Source of the DNA: Leucobacter triazinivorans
GTDB lineage: Bacteria > Actinomycetota > Actinomycetes > Actinomycetales > Microbacteriaceae
Direction of reading: 5' to 3'
DNA: 64,000 nt
NCBI RefSeq assembly: GCF_004208635.1
Contig: NZ_CP035806.1
Coordinates: 372,001-436,000 of the forward strand
The notes under the pieces are model-generated. The model did not search any database and had not been told where the DNA came from. It saw only the letters and a program-made list of their open reading frames with translations. Below are positions 16,530-26,709 of this stretch, piece after piece; the stretch's first letter is position 1; each line of letters starts with the position of its first letter. A program made the translations under genes and the position numbers.

Positions 16530-17978
16530 ATGGCATTCCCCGACCAGCACCCCGACCGCCTCTTCGTCAACGGAGCCTGGCGCGACGCCTCCGACGGACG
16601 CACCATCGACGTGCTGAACCCCGCCACCGAACAGGTGCTCGGCACCATCCAGGCCGCGACGGAGCAGGACGTGGACGAGGCCCTCGCCTCGGCCCAGGCC
16701 GGCTTCGGCGCCTGGCGCTCCACGGACGCCTGGACCCGCAGCGCGCGACTGCGCGAGGTCGCGCGACTGCTGCGCGAATGGGTGCCCGACGCCGCCCGCC
16801 TCATGACGGGCGAGCAGGGCAAGCCGCTCGCCGAGTCGGTCTCCGAATGGAACGCCGCCGCAGACCAGTTCGACTGGTACGCCGACGAGGCGAGACGCAT
16901 CTACGGGCGCACGGTCGACGGGCACAGCACCGCGAACAGGATCACGGTCCGCCGCGAACCCGTCGGCGTCGCCGCCGCGTTCTCCTCGTGGAACTTCCCA
17001 GCCCTGCTGCCATCGCGCAAGATCGCGCCCGCGCTGGCGGCCGGCTGTTCGATCATCGTGAAGCCGGCGCAGGAGGCGCCGTTCTCCACCCTGCTCATCG
17101 CCGAGGCCTGCCGGCAGGCGGACATCCCCGCAGGCGTCGTCACCATGCTCACCGGATCCTCCCGGATGATCAGCGAGCGGCTCATCTCGTCACCCGTGAT
17201 CCGCAAGATCTCGCTCACCGGGTCCGTGCCCGTCGGCCGTCAGCTGCTCCACGCGGCTGCCGACCGCATCATCCCGGCATCGATGGAGCTGGGCGGCCAC
17301 GCCCCCGTGCTCGTCTTCGAGGACTGCGACGTCGAGGCCGCGGGGGGTGCCTGCGCGGCCTTCAAGTTCCGCAACGCTGGTCAGGTCTGCGCCTCGCCGA
17401 GCCGCTTCATCGTGCAGCGGTCGATCGCCGAGCGCTTCACCGAGGCCTTCGTGCGCGCGACCGCCGGCATGAGAGTCGGCGACGGCCTCGACGCGGGCAC
17501 CGACGTCGGCCCGCTCAACAACGCCCGCCGGGTCGAGGCGGCCGCGGCGCTCGTCTCGGACGCCGTCGAGCTGGGCGCGCGGGTCGCTCACGGCGGCGGC
17601 CGCGACGAGCGCTTCGAGCGCGGCTACTTCTTCCATCCGACCGTGCTCACCGGCGTGCCCGCCCACGCCGCCATCATGAGCGACGAGCCCTTCGCTCCGG
17701 TCGCCCCGATCACCGAGTTCGACACCCTCGACGAGGCCATCGCGCTGGCGAACAGCACCGCCTATGGGCTCGCCAGCTACGTCTTCACGAGAGACCTCAG
17801 AACCGCGATCCTCGCCAGCGAGCGGATCGAGGCGGGCATGGTCGGTGTCAACACGCTGGCGATCGCCACGGCCGAGGCGCCCTTCGGCGGCACCAAGGAC
17901 TCGGGCTTCGGGCGCGAGGGCGGGGCCGAGGGCGTGCTGGACTACACGACCACCAAGTACGTGAACATCCAGATCTGA
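16530..17978 (+). CDS. NAD(P)-dependent aldehyde dehydrogenase (semialdehyde type)
   Basis: This 482-residue enzyme of the succinate-semialdehyde/ketoglutarate-semialdehyde branch has the expected residues. N155 lies in SSWNFP, E253 in MELGGHAP and the catalytic C287 in RNAGQVCASP. GEQGKPLAES near residue 95 is typical of the branch. It oxidises an aldehyde to an acid. It is not an IolA-type CoA-acylating enzyme by these motifs. It begins 2 nt after the IolD-like stop and likely handles an aldehyde made by its neighbours. Confidence 0.92.
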   Translation: MAFPDQHPDRLFVNGAWRDASDGRTIDVLNPATEQVLGTIQAATEQDVDEALASAQAGFGAWRSTDAWTRSARLREVARLLREWVPDAARLMTGEQGKPLAESVSEWNAAADQFDWYADEARRIYGRTVDGHSTANRITVRREPVGVAAAFSSWNFPALLPSRKIAPALAAGCSIIVKPAQEAPFSTLLIAEACRQADIPAGVVTMLTGSSRMISERLISSPVIRKISLTGSVPVGRQLLHAAADRIIPASMELGGHAPVLVFEDCDVEAAGGACAAFKFRNAGQVCASPSRFIVQRSIAERFTEAFVRATAGMRVGDGLDAGTDVGPLNNARRVEAAAALVSDAVELGARVAHGGGRDERFERGYFFHPTVLTGVPAHAAIMSDEPFAPVAPITEFDTLDEAIALANSTAYGLASYVFTRDLRTAILASERIEAGMVGVNTLAIATAEAPFGGTKDSGFGREGGAEGVLDYTTTKYVNIQI

Positions 17979-17985
17979 GGCGGGC

Positions 17986-19719
17986 ATGAGCGGAACCGAC
18001 GACATCACACCCACCGATACCGCCGCTGCAGGCGCCGGTGAGCTCACCGGAGTGGATCGGAGCCTCACCAACTACGGCGACACCGGCTTCAGCCGATTCA
18101 TCCGCCGAGCCTTCCTCTCGTCAGCCGGCCTCGACGCCGATGACGTGGCCCGGCCCGTCGTCGGCATCGTCAACACCACCTCCGACTACACCACCTGCCA
18201 CCGCGACATGCCCCAGCTCATCGAGAACGTTAAGCGCGGCGTGCTCGAGGCCGGCGGCATCCCCTTCGTGTTCCCGGTGATGTCGCTCGGCGAGATCCTC
18301 ACCAACCCCACCACCATGCTCTTCCGCAACCTCATGGCGATGGAGCTCGAGGAGCAGCTGAAATCCCAGCCGATGGACGCCGTCGTGCTGCTCGGCGGAT
18401 GCGACAAGACCGTGCCGGCCGAGCTCATGGCGGCGGCATCGGCGGACATCCCGGCGATCCAGCTGGTCGTGGGCCCCATGATGGTGGGCAGCTTCCGCGG
18501 CGAGCGCCTCGGCGCGTGCACCGACTGCCGCAGGCTCTGGAGCGACTTCCGCGGCGGGCGCATGGACGAGGCGAGCATCGCCGAGGCCAACGCCGAGCTC
18601 GCCCCCACGGCCGGCACCTGCATGGTCATGGGCACCGCCTCGACCATGGGCTGCCTCATCGAGGCGCTCGGCATCGCGCTGCCCTTCGCAGGCACGGCCC
18701 CTTCGGTCTCCTCGCAGCGGCTGCGGCTCGGCACCGCCACGGGCAGGCGGGCGGTCGAGCTCGCCAGGGAGGGTCTCAGGCCATCGCAGATCCTCACCGA
18801 GCGGGCGTTCAAGAACGCGCTCGTGGTGCTCTCGGCGATCGCCGGCTCGACCAATGCGGTGATCCACCTCACCGCGATCGCCAAGCGCCTCGGCATTGAG
18901 TTGACGCTCGACGATTTCCACGAGGCCGCGGCCCGGACGCCGCTGCTCGTCGATTGCAAGCCGGCCGGCAGCAACTACCTGCCCGACATGCACCGCGACG
19001 GCGGCATGCCCGCGCTCCTCAAGACCCTCGCACCGCTGCTCGACCTCGATGCGCTCACCGTCACCGGCAAGACGCTCGGGCAGCTGATCGCCGACGAGCC
19101 GGGGCCGCAGCCCTGGCAGCGGGTGATCCGCAAGCTCGAGGATCCCCTGGGCGGCGAGGGCGCGCTCGTCTCGCTCACCGGCAGCCTGGCGCCGCAGGGC
19201 GCCCTCATCAAGGCCGCCGCCGCCACGCCCGAGCTCATGATCCACGAGGGCTCCGCCGTCGTGTTCGACTCGCTCGACGACCTCGAAGCGCGCCTCGACG
19301 ACGAATCGCTCGGCATCGCTCCCGACGACGTGCTCGTCATGCGCAACATCGGGCCCGTCGGAGCCGGCATGCCCGAGGCCGGCTCGATCCCCATCCCCCG
19401 CTACCTCGCCCAGCAGGGCGTGCGCGACATGGTGCGCATCTCGGACGGCCGCATGAGCGGCACCGCCTACGGCACCATCGTGCTGCACTGCAGCCCCGAG
19501 GCCGCGATCGGCGGGCCACTCGGGCTCGTCCGCGACGGGGACCGGATCCGCCTCGACGTGCCGGCTCGCACGCTCGACCTGCTGGTCGACGAGACCGAGC
19601 TCGCGCGGCGGCGCAATGAGCTGCAGCTGCCCGAGCCGCCTCCACGCGGCTGGCGGCGCCTCTACGCCGAGAGGGTGACCCAGGCTACACAGGGAGCGGA
19701 TCTTGACTTCCTGCAATAG
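17986..19719 (+). CDS. IlvD/EDD-family Fe-S sugar-acid dehydratase
   Basis: This 577-residue dehydratase belongs to the dihydroxy-acid/6-phosphogluconate dehydratase superfamily. It has three candidate Fe-S ligands: C71 (TTCHRDMP), C139 (GGCDKT) and C212 (AGTCMVMG). Their spacing of 68 and 73 residues is like that of pentonate dehydratases rather than an amino-acid pathway IlvD. MSGTAYGT near the C-terminus matches the catalytic region. It should remove water from a sugar acid or polyol-like substrate to give a 2-keto-3-deoxy compound. It is 7 nt after the aldehyde dehydrogenase. In this locus it may take the place IolE holds in the inositol pathway. Confidence 0.9.
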   Translation: MSGTDDITPTDTAAAGAGELTGVDRSLTNYGDTGFSRFIRRAFLSSAGLDADDVARPVVGIVNTTSDYTTCHRDMPQLIENVKRGVLEAGGIPFVFPVMSLGEILTNPTTMLFRNLMAMELEEQLKSQPMDAVVLLGGCDKTVPAELMAAASADIPAIQLVVGPMMVGSFRGERLGACTDCRRLWSDFRGGRMDEASIAEANAELAPTAGTCMVMGTASTMGCLIEALGIALPFAGTAPSVSSQRLRLGTATGRRAVELAREGLRPSQILTERAFKNALVVLSAIAGSTNAVIHLTAIAKRLGIELTLDDFHEAAARTPLLVDCKPAGSNYLPDMHRDGGMPALLKTLAPLLDLDALTVTGKTLGQLIADEPGPQPWQRVIRKLEDPLGGEGALVSLTGSLAPQGALIKAAAATPELMIHEGSAVVFDSLDDLEARLDDESLGIAPDDVLVMRNIGPVGAGMPEAGSIPIPRYLAQQGVRDMVRISDGRMSGTAYGTIVLHCSPEAAIGGPLGLVRDGDRIRLDVPARTLDLLVDETELARRRNELQLPEPPPRGWRRLYAERVTQATQGADLDFLQ

Positions 19720-19855
19720 TCGGCAACCTCTGATTCGTGATTTCGATCGACAAGTGACGTATGTGGACGCGAGCGGTTCGGCCGTTCAGGCCGGATGCGG
19801 CATGCTGGACGGAGACGATGCCGAATCCTCGCAGACGGATGGAAGGACGGGACGG

Positions 19856-21577
19856 GTGAACGAGTGCACATCGACGGAGCGAGCGGATGTCGCGGCGCTG
19901 CGGGAGCGGCCGGGCGCCGACGTCCTCGTGATCGGCGGAGGGATCAACGGCATCGCGGTGTTCCGCGAGCTCGCACTGCAGGGGGTCGACGTCGCCCTCG
20001 TCGAGCGCGGCGACTTCGTCTCCGGGGCGTCCTCGGCCTCCAGCCACATGGTGCACGGCGGCATTCGCTATCTCGAGAACGGCGAGTTGCGCCTCGTGCG
20101 CGAGGCCGTGCAGGAGCGGAACCGACTGACCCGCAATGCACCGCACTACGTCAAGCCGTTGCTGACCACGATCCCGATCTTCTCGACCTTCTCAGGCGTG
20201 CTGACCGCCCCGTTCCGGCTGCTCGTCACGCACGGACGGGGCAAGCCCCGCGAGCGCGGCGCCCTGCTCATCAAGATCGGGTTGATGCTCTACGACACGT
20301 TCTCGCGTGGCGGCGGACGCATTCCGCGCCACCGGTTCCACGGACGCACTCGTTCCCTGCGAGACCTGCCTCGACTCACGCCGTCGATCAAGTACACCGC
20401 GAGCTACTTCGACGCGTCCATGCACAGCCCGGAGCGGCTCGCGCTCGACGTGCTCTCGGACGGCGTCGCGGCCGGCGGCGATCGTGCACGCGCGGCGAAC
20501 TACGTCTCAGCGGTCGGTGCGGTGCCGGACGGGATTCGGCTGCGGGACGAGGTCACCGGCGCCGAGTTCGACTTCGCCGCGCGCCTGGTGATCAACGCCA
20601 CCGGGCCCTGGACGGATCTGACGAACGAGGCTCTGGGTGCGCCCACCTCCTTCCTCGGCGGCACCAAGGGCTCGCACATCGTGCTCGACCATCCGGAGCT
20701 GCTCGATGCGACCGGAGGTCGCGAGATCTTCTTCGAGCACTCCGACGGGCGCATCGTGCTCATCTACCCCGTCAAGGGCCGGGTGCTCGTGGGCACGACC
20801 GACATCGATGCCGACCCTCGCGAGCCGAGCCGCTGCACGGATGAGGAGGTCGACTACTTCTTCGACCTCATCGGGCACGTGTTTCCCGCGATCCGCGTCG
20901 ACCGCTCGCAGATCGTGTACACCTTCTCGGGGATCCGACCGCTGCCGCGGCACGACGACACCGCGCCCGGCTTCGTGTCGCGCGACTACCGCATCGAGCG
21001 CGGTCGTATCGGACGCGCTCCGCTGCTGAGCCTCGTCGGCGGGAAGTGGACGACGTTCCGCGCGCTCGGCGAGCACCTGGCGGACGAAGCGCTCGCCCTG
21101 CTCGGGGCCGAGCGGATCGCGAGCACGCGCGCGACGCCCATCGGCGGAGGGGCCGGGTTCCCCTCGGGGCGGGCCTCGCGCCGCATCTGGATCGCGCGGC
21201 ACGGTCGCGGCCACGATCCCGAGCTCGTCTCCGCACTGCTCGACCGCTACGGCACCTCGGCCGCCGAGGTGCTGCGCGCGCTGCCGTCGGTGCCCACGGA
21301 CTCCCGCGACCTCCCGGGCTATTCCGACGAGGAGCTCGCCTGGCTCGCCGCGCAGGAGCGCGTCGTGCATCTCGACGACCTGCTGCTGCGGCGCACCTCG
21401 CTCGCCTTCACCGGCGGGCTGACCCGTGCCGGGCTCGAGGGCGCGGCGGCAGCGATCGCGCCGGTGCTCGGCTGGAGCGCCGAGCGGTGCGGGCACGAGG
21501 TGTCGCGCACGGCCGAGCTGCTGCGCCGGGAGCACCGCGTGATCCTCGGCGAGTCCGGGATCGCCCCGCTCACCTGA
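19856..21577 (+). CDS. glpD: Glycerol-3-phosphate dehydrogenase, FAD-dependent
   Basis: This 573-residue flavoprotein has the FAD-binding VIGGGINGIAVFREL, the DAO-fold stretch SSASSHMVHGGIRYLE and ATGPWTD. The substrate/FAD region is FSGIRPLP and GGKWTTFR, and a C-terminal helical domain follows. It oxidises glycerol-3-phosphate to DHAP and passes electrons to the quinone pool at the membrane. I choose the GTG at 19856 because GGAAGG lies about 9 nt before it and the FAD motif then starts near residue 18. An open frame extends upstream into the dehydratase gene. The 136-nt gap may hold its own promoter, but no convincing one is visible. Confidence 0.95.
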   Translation: MNECTSTERADVAALRERPGADVLVIGGGINGIAVFRELALQGVDVALVERGDFVSGASSASSHMVHGGIRYLENGELRLVREAVQERNRLTRNAPHYVKPLLTTIPIFSTFSGVLTAPFRLLVTHGRGKPRERGALLIKIGLMLYDTFSRGGGRIPRHRFHGRTRSLRDLPRLTPSIKYTASYFDASMHSPERLALDVLSDGVAAGGDRARAANYVSAVGAVPDGIRLRDEVTGAEFDFAARLVINATGPWTDLTNEALGAPTSFLGGTKGSHIVLDHPELLDATGGREIFFEHSDGRIVLIYPVKGRVLVGTTDIDADPREPSRCTDEEVDYFFDLIGHVFPAIRVDRSQIVYTFSGIRPLPRHDDTAPGFVSRDYRIERGRIGRAPLLSLVGGKWTTFRALGEHLADEALALLGAERIASTRATPIGGGAGFPSGRASRRIWIARHGRGHDPELVSALLDRYGTSAAEVLRALPSVPTDSRDLPGYSDEELAWLAAQERVVHLDDLLLRRTSLAFTGGLTRAGLEGAAAAIAPVLGWSAERCGHEVSRTAELLRREHRVILGESGIAPLT

Positions 21578-21634
21578 CCCCGCACCCGATCGACACCCCT
21601 GCAGCGCACGCATATCCAACGAAGGAGCACACGC

Positions 21635-23164
21635 ATGGCCGACCACGTCATCGCGATCGACCAGGGCACGACATCGACGCGCGCCATCGTCTTCGATCGC
21701 ACCGGCACACCCGTCGCGATCGGGCAGCGCGAGCACGAGCAGATCATGCCGCAGGCCGGCTGGGTCGAGCACGACGCGCTCGAGATCTGGCGCAATGTGC
21801 AGGAGGTGATCGGCATCGCCCTCGGCCGTGCCGATCTCACCCGGCACGACATCGCGGCGATCGGCATCACCAATCAGCGCGAGACGACGGTGGTCTGGAA
21901 CCGACGCACCGGGCAGCCCGTCTGCCGTGCGATCGTGTGGCAGGACACCCGCACGCAGGCGATCGTCGATCGCCTGGCGGCCGACGGCGGGATCGACCGC
22001 TTCGCGGGCGTGGTGGGCCTGCCGCTCGCCACCTACTTCTCGGGCACCAAGCTGGCGTGGATCCTCGAGAACGTCGATGGCGCGCGAGACGCTGCCGAGG
22101 CCGGGGACCTCCTCTTCGGCACCACCGACTGCTGGGTGCTGTGGAACCTGACCGGCGGCGTCGACGGCGGTGTGCACGTCACCGACGTCACCAACGCCTC
22201 GCGCACCCTCTTCATGGATCTGCGCACGCTCGAATGGCGCGACGACATCCTCGAGGTCTTCGGTGTGCCCCGTTCGATGCTGCCGGAGATCCGATCGTCA
22301 TCCGAGGTCTACGGCTTCGCGGAGAGCTCCTCCCTGCTCCGGGAGACCCCGATCGCGGGGATCCTGGGCGATCAGCAGGCGGCGACCTTCGGTCAAGCGG
22401 CCTTCCATGCCGGCGAGAGCAAGAACACCTACGGCACCGGCTGCTTCCTGATCTGCAATACCGGTCGCGAGATCGTGCACTCGGGGAACGGGCTGCTGAC
22501 GACCGTCGGCTACCAGCTCGGCAGCGGCCCCGTGCACTACGCCCTGGAGGGCTCGATCGCGGTGACCGGATCGCTCGTGCAGTGGCTGCGGGATCAGCTC
22601 GGGATCATCGACTCCGCCGCGGAGATCGAGCCGCTCGCGACGAGCGTGCCCGATTCCGGAGGCGTGCACATCGTCCCCGCCTTCTCCGGGCTCTTCGCGC
22701 CGTACTGGCGCCCGGACGCGCGGGGCGCGATCGTCGGGCTCACCCGCTATGCCAACCGGGCGCACCTCGCCCGTGCGGTGCTCGAGGCGGTCGCGTTTCA
22801 GACCCGCGACGTGCTCGACGCCGTGAACGCCGACATCGCCGCCTCGGGCGGCGTGCCGCTCTCTGAGCTGCGCGTCGACGGCGGCATGGTCGGGAATGAG
22901 ACCCTCATGCAGTTCCAGGCCGACGTGCTGGGCGTCCCCGTAGTGCGCCCCGAGGTGGCCGAGACCACCGCGCTCGGCGCCGCGTACGCTGCGGGCCTCG
23001 CGGTCGGGTTCTGGGACGGGCTCGAGGCCCTCACGGCCAACTGGCGCGAGGGCAGACGCTGGGAGCCGCGTCTCGACGTCTCCGAGCGCGAGCGGCGCCT
23101 GCGCGTGTGGAGAAAGGCCGTCGAGAAGTCGATGGATTGGATCGACGACGACGTGCGGGAGTAG
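21635..23164 (+). CDS. glpK: Glycerol kinase
   Basis: This 509-residue FGGY kinase has the phosphate-binding [13 protein letters not shown] at the N-terminus, GITNQRETT and [18 protein letters not shown] and [12 protein letters not shown] occur in the second domain. It phosphorylates glycerol, and the upstream glpD then oxidises the product. A good AAGGAG site precedes the ATG. It is 57 nt after glpD, so they form an operon without a visible glpF. A strong palindrome follows the stop. Confidence 0.97.
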   Translation: MADHVIAIDQGTTSTRAIVFDRTGTPVAIGQREHEQIMPQAGWVEHDALEIWRNVQEVIGIALGRADLTRHDIAAIGITNQRETTVVWNRRTGQPVCRAIVWQDTRTQAIVDRLAADGGIDRFAGVVGLPLATYFSGTKLAWILENVDGARDAAEAGDLLFGTTDCWVLWNLTGGVDGGVHVTDVTNASRTLFMDLRTLEWRDDILEVFGVPRSMLPEIRSSSEVYGFAESSSLLRETPIAGILGDQQAATFGQAAFHAGESKNTYGTGCFLICNTGREIVHSGNGLLTTVGYQLGSGPVHYALEGSIAVTGSLVQWLRDQLGIIDSAAEIEPLATSVPDSGGVHIVPAFSGLFAPYWRPDARGAIVGLTRYANRAHLARAVLEAVAFQTRDVLDAVNADIAASGGVPLSELRVDGGMVGNETLMQFQADVLGVPVVRPEVAETTALGAAYAAGLAVGFWDGLEALTANWREGRRWEPRLDVSERERRLRVWRKAVEKSMDWIDDDVRE

Positions 23165-23188
23165 CGCGCCGCCGGTTCAGCGAGCAGC

Positions 23189-23234
23189 GCCGGGCGAGCG
23201 CGCTCGCCCGGCAGGGCGCGCTCGCCCGGCAGGG
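23189..23234. terminator. 24-bp perfect palindrome plus 18-bp direct repeat between glpK and gatB
   Basis: A perfect GC palindrome with arms GCCGGGCGAG/CTCGCCCGGC and CGCG centre spans 23189-23212. It overlaps two exact copies of an 18-nt unit, CGCGCTCGCCCGGCAGGG (23199-23216 and 23217-23234). It lies between convergent genes and probably forms a bidirectional transcript end. There is no U-run. The repeat may be a slippage product of the palindrome arm. Confidence 0.5.
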
Positions 23235-23244
23235 CGCGGTGTGC

Positions 23245-24759
23245 CTACTGGCCCGCGCGCTCCAGCACGATCTCGCGCACCTTCGCCGCGTCGGCCTGGC
23301 CCCGCATCGCCTTCATCACCGCGCCGATGATGGCACCGGCGGCCTGCACCTTGCCGTCTCGGATCTTCGCGAGTACATCGGGCTGCTCGGCAAGCGCTGC
23401 GTCGACGGCCTCGATGAGGGCTCCGTCGTCCGACACGATGGCGAGGCCCCGCGACTCCACGATCTCGGAGGCGGTCCCCTCCCCGGCGATGATGCCGGCG
23501 AGCACCTGGCGAGCGAGCTTGTCGTTGAGGGTTCCGGCGTCGACGAGCTCGACCACCGAGGCCACCTGGGCCGGAGTGATGAGATCCGCCGGCGCTGCCG
23601 ACCGCTCGTTCGCGATGCGGGCGATCTCCCCGGTCCACCACTTGCGCGCGGTCTGCGGGGGCACGCCCTCGTCCACCGTCGCCTCGATCAGCCCGGTGAG
23701 CCCGGCGTTGACCACGTCCTGGAACTCGAGCGCCGAGAAACCCCACTCCGTGCGCAGCCGGCGGCGCCGCAGCGTGGGGTGCTCCGGGAGCGCGGCGCGC
23801 AACTCCTCGACCAGTTCGCGCGACGGGGTGAGCGGTGCGAGATCGGGCTCCGGGAAGTAGCGGTAGTCATCCGCATCGCTCTTCGGTCGCCCGGGCGAGG
23901 TCTCGCCGGTGTCCTCGTGCCAGTGGCGCGTCTCCTGGGTGATCGTGCCGCCGCCGTCGAGGATGGCGGCCTGGCGCTGGATCTCGAAGCGCACCGCCCG
24001 CTCCACCGAGCGCAGCGAGTTGACGTTCTTGGTTTCGGTGCGGGTGCCGAGCACCGACATGCCGGCGTCCTCGTTGCCGCGCGGTCGCAGCGACACGTTC
24101 GCGTCGCAGCGCAGATTGCCGCGCTCCATGCGCGCGTCCGAGATGCCGAGGGCGATCACCATCTCCCGAATGGTCGCGACGTAGGCGGCGGCGATCTCGG
24201 GCGTGTCGGCCTCGCCGCCGAAGATCGGGCGGGTCACGATCTCGACGAGCGGCACCCCTGCGCGGTTGTAGTCGACGAGCGAGTACTCGGCGCCCTGGAT
24301 GCGCCCGGTCGAGCCGCCGACGTGATTGAGCTTGCCGGCGTCCTCCTCCATGTGCGCGCGCTCGATCGGCACGTGCACGACGCGCCCCGACGCGAGCTCG
24401 ATCTCGACCGACCCGTCGAAGGCGATGGGATCGTCGTACTGCGAGATCTGGTAGTTCTTCGCCATGTCCGGGTAGAAGTAGTTCTTGCGCGCGAACCCGG
24501 AGACCTCGGCGATCTCGCAGCCGAGCGCCAGGCCCAGGCGCAGCGAGTAGCGTACCGCCTGCTCGTTCACCACCGGCAGCGCGCCCGGCAGGCCGAGGCA
24601 CACCGGCGTGAGATTGGTGTTCGGGTCCGACCCGAAGGCATTGGGCGCCGAGGAGAACATCTTCGTCTGCGTGTTCAACTCGACGTGCACCTCGAGGCCG
24701 ATCACGGGCTCGAAGAGCTCGAGCGCCCGATCGAAATCCATCAGCTTGGTCTTCGCCAT
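23245..24759 (-). CDS. gatB: Asp/Glu-tRNA amidotransferase subunit B
   Basis: This 504-residue protein has the GatB signature region [19 protein letters not shown] near the start. [23 protein letters not shown] and a C-terminal YqeY-like helical domain for tRNA contact (about 355-504) follow. With GatA and GatC it converts misacylated Glu-tRNA(Gln) or Asp-tRNA(Asn) to the correct amide form. It overlaps gatA by 1 nt and is the last gene of gatCAB. Confidence 0.97.
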   Translation of the reverse strand: MAKTKLMDFDRALELFEPVIGLEVHVELNTQTKMFSSAPNAFGSDPNTNLTPVCLGLPGALPVVNEQAVRYSLRLGLALGCEIAEVSGFARKNYFYPDMAKNYQISQYDDPIAFDGSVEIELASGRVVHVPIERAHMEEDAGKLNHVGGSTGRIQGAEYSLVDYNRAGVPLVEIVTRPIFGGEADTPEIAAAYVATIREMVIALGISDARMERGNLRCDANVSLRPRGNEDAGMSVLGTRTETKNVNSLRSVERAVRFEIQRQAAILDGGGTITQETRHWHEDTGETSPGRPKSDADDYRYFPEPDLAPLTPSRELVEELRAALPEHPTLRRRRLRTEWGFSALEFQDVVNAGLTGLIEATVDEGVPPQTARKWWTGEIARIANERSAAPADLITPAQVASVVELVDAGTLNDKLARQVLAGIIAGEGTASEIVESRGLAIVSDDGALIEAVDAALAEQPDVLAKIRDGKVQAAGAIIGAVMKAMRGQADAAKVREIVLERAGQ

Positions 24760-26279
24760 CAGCGGGCTCCCCCTTCGTATCCCGGCACCTGTTCCCAGAA
24801 CGCCCGCCCGTCGCGTGCGGTGATGAGGCTCTCGACCGCGGCACCCGCGCGGTAGAGGCGCGCGTCCTCGAACGCCGGCGCCATGAGCTGCAGGCCGACC
24901 GGCAGGCCGTCCTCGCTCGCGGTGCCGATGGGCAGGCTGAGCCCGGGGATCCCGGCGAGGTTGGCCGGGATGGTGGTCGCGTCGTTGAGGTAGTCCTGCA
25001 GCGGATCGCCGCCGTGCGCGCCGAGGCGCCACGCAGTCGTGGGCGTCGTCGGCGACGCGATCACGTCGACCTGGGCGAACGCCGCGGCGAAGTCGCGCTG
25101 GATCAGGGTGCGCACCTTCTGCGCGCTTCCGTAGTAGGCGTCGTAGTAGCCGGCCGACAGTGCATAGGTGCCGAGGATGATGCGGCGCTTCGCCTCCACC
25201 CCGAACCCGGCGGCGCGGGTCTCGCTCATCACGCTCTCGACGGTACCGCCGCCCTCGGGGGCGACGCGCAGACCGAACCGCACCGAGTCGTACTTCGCGA
25301 GGTTGCTCGATGCCTCTGCGGGCAGGATCAGGTAGTAGGCCGCCACCGCGTACTCGAAGTGCGGGGCGTCGATCTCGACGATCTCGGCGCCCTGCGCCGT
25401 GAGCAGGGCGAGCGACTCCTCGAATCGTGCCTTGACACCCGGCTGCACGCCGTCGAGCATGAGCTGCTTCACGACGCCCACGCGCAGGCCCCGGAGCGAT
25501 CCCGGATCGGCGCCGTCGCGCGCTGCTGCGGCCATCGAGGGCCAGTCGAAATCGAGCGAGGTCGAGTCGTGGCGGTCGTGGCCCGCGACGACGTCGTGGA
25601 GCAGCGCGGTGTCGAGCACCGTGCGGGCGCACGGGCCGATCTGATCCAGCGACGAGGCGAGTGCGATGGCGCCGTAGCGGCTGACTCCCCCGTAGGTGGG
25701 CTTCGCGCCCACGGTGCCGGTGAGCGCCGCGGGCTGGCGGATCGAACCGCCCGTGTCGGAGCCGAGCGCCAGCGGGGCTTCGAAGGCGCCGACCGCTACG
25801 GCCGACCCGCCGCCGGAACCGCCCGGCACGCGGTCGGCGGCCCACTGGTTGCGGGTGGGACCGTACGCGGAATTCTCCGTGGAGGATCCCATCGCGAACT
25901 CGTCCATGTTCGTCTTTCCGAGGCACACGAGACCGGCGGCGCGCGCCTTCGCCACCGCCGTCGCATCGTAGGGCGAGCGGTAGCCCTCGAGAATCCGCGA
26001 TCCCGCGGTCGACGGCATGTCGGTGGTGACGAGCACGTCCTTCACCGCGAGCGGCACGCCCGCGAGTTCGCCGAGGGCATCGCCCGCGCTGCGACGCGCA
26101 TCGATCCCGCGCGCCGCGGCGAGCGATGCCTCAGCGTCCGTCGCGAGGAACGCGTTCAGCTCGCCGTCCACGGCCGCGATGCGGTCGAGATGAGCACGCG
26201 TCGCCTCCTCTGACGAGACCTCGCGGGAGGCGAGCTTCGCGGCGAGCTCCGCCGCGGTGAGATGGATCACATCAGTCAT
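24759..26279 (-). CDS. gatA: Asp/Glu-tRNA amidotransferase subunit A
   Basis: This 506-residue amidase-signature protein has the Lys-Ser-Ser catalytic residues visible in [23 protein letters not shown] and [12 protein letters not shown]. It releases ammonia from glutamine and channels it to GatB. It lies between gatC (14-nt gap) and gatB (1-nt overlap). Confidence 0.97.
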   Translation of the reverse strand: MTDVIHLTAAELAAKLASREVSSEEATRAHLDRIAAVDGELNAFLATDAEASLAAARGIDARRSAGDALGELAGVPLAVKDVLVTTDMPSTAGSRILEGYRSPYDATAVAKARAAGLVCLGKTNMDEFAMGSSTENSAYGPTRNQWAADRVPGGSGGGSAVAVGAFEAPLALGSDTGGSIRQPAALTGTVGAKPTYGGVSRYGAIALASSLDQIGPCARTVLDTALLHDVVAGHDRHDSTSLDFDWPSMAAAARDGADPGSLRGLRVGVVKQLMLDGVQPGVKARFEESLALLTAQGAEIVEIDAPHFEYAVAAYYLILPAEASSNLAKYDSVRFGLRVAPEGGGTVESVMSETRAAGFGVEAKRRIILGTYALSAGYYDAYYGSAQKVRTLIQRDFAAAFAQVDVIASPTTPTTAWRLGAHGGDPLQDYLNDATTIPANLAGIPGLSLPIGTASEDGLPVGLQLMAPAFEDARLYRAGAAVESLITARDGRAFWEQVPGYEGGAR

Positions 26280-26293
26280 CTGCGCGTCCGCCC

Positions 26294-26629
26294 TTACTGC
26301 TCTTCGCCGAGGATCGAGGACACCTTGAACATGCCGTCGGCCGCCTCGGGCGCGTTCGCGAGCGCCTGTTCTCCCGTCAGCACGTCGGCGACCTCATCGG
26401 GCCGCATCACGTTGTTCAGCGGAATCGGGTGGCTCGTGGCGGGCACGTCGTCGCGCGCCACCTCGCTGACCTTGGCGATGTTCGCGAGGATCGAGTCGAG
26501 CTCTGTCGTGAGCGAGGCGATCTCGGCATCGGTGAGGGCGATCCGGGCGAGGCCGGCGAGATGCTGCACGGTCTCGGCCGTGATCTCTCCGGTCGCCGCG
26601 GCGCGTTCTGCCGCAGGGGTTTCAGACAT
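26294..26629 (-). CDS. gatC: Asp/Glu-tRNA amidotransferase subunit C
   Basis: This 111-residue protein matches GatC, with [17 protein letters not shown] and the C-terminal LRPDEV-like stretch (here MRPDEVADV). GatC is the small stabilising subunit that wraps GatA and GatB. GGAG lies just before the ATG at 26629. It is the first gene of gatCAB, with an 80-nt gap to tag upstream. Confidence 0.95.
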   Translation of the reverse strand: MSETPAAERAAATGEITAETVQHLAGLARIALTDAEIASLTTELDSILANIAKVSEVARDDVPATSHPIPLNNVMRPDEVADVLTGEQALANAPEAADGMFKVSSILGEEQ

Positions 26630-26709
26630 GCTGCTCCATCGTGACGTCGGGAGTGGGAGGTTCGGTGCCGGGGGTCTCGCAGCTGGCGGCCCCGGCGAAC
26701 CCCACCATC

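Noticed and set aside
19720..19855. Promoter search before glpD
   Set aside because: A TTGACT occurs near 19703, but no -10 box is found at acceptable spacing, so no promoter is called.
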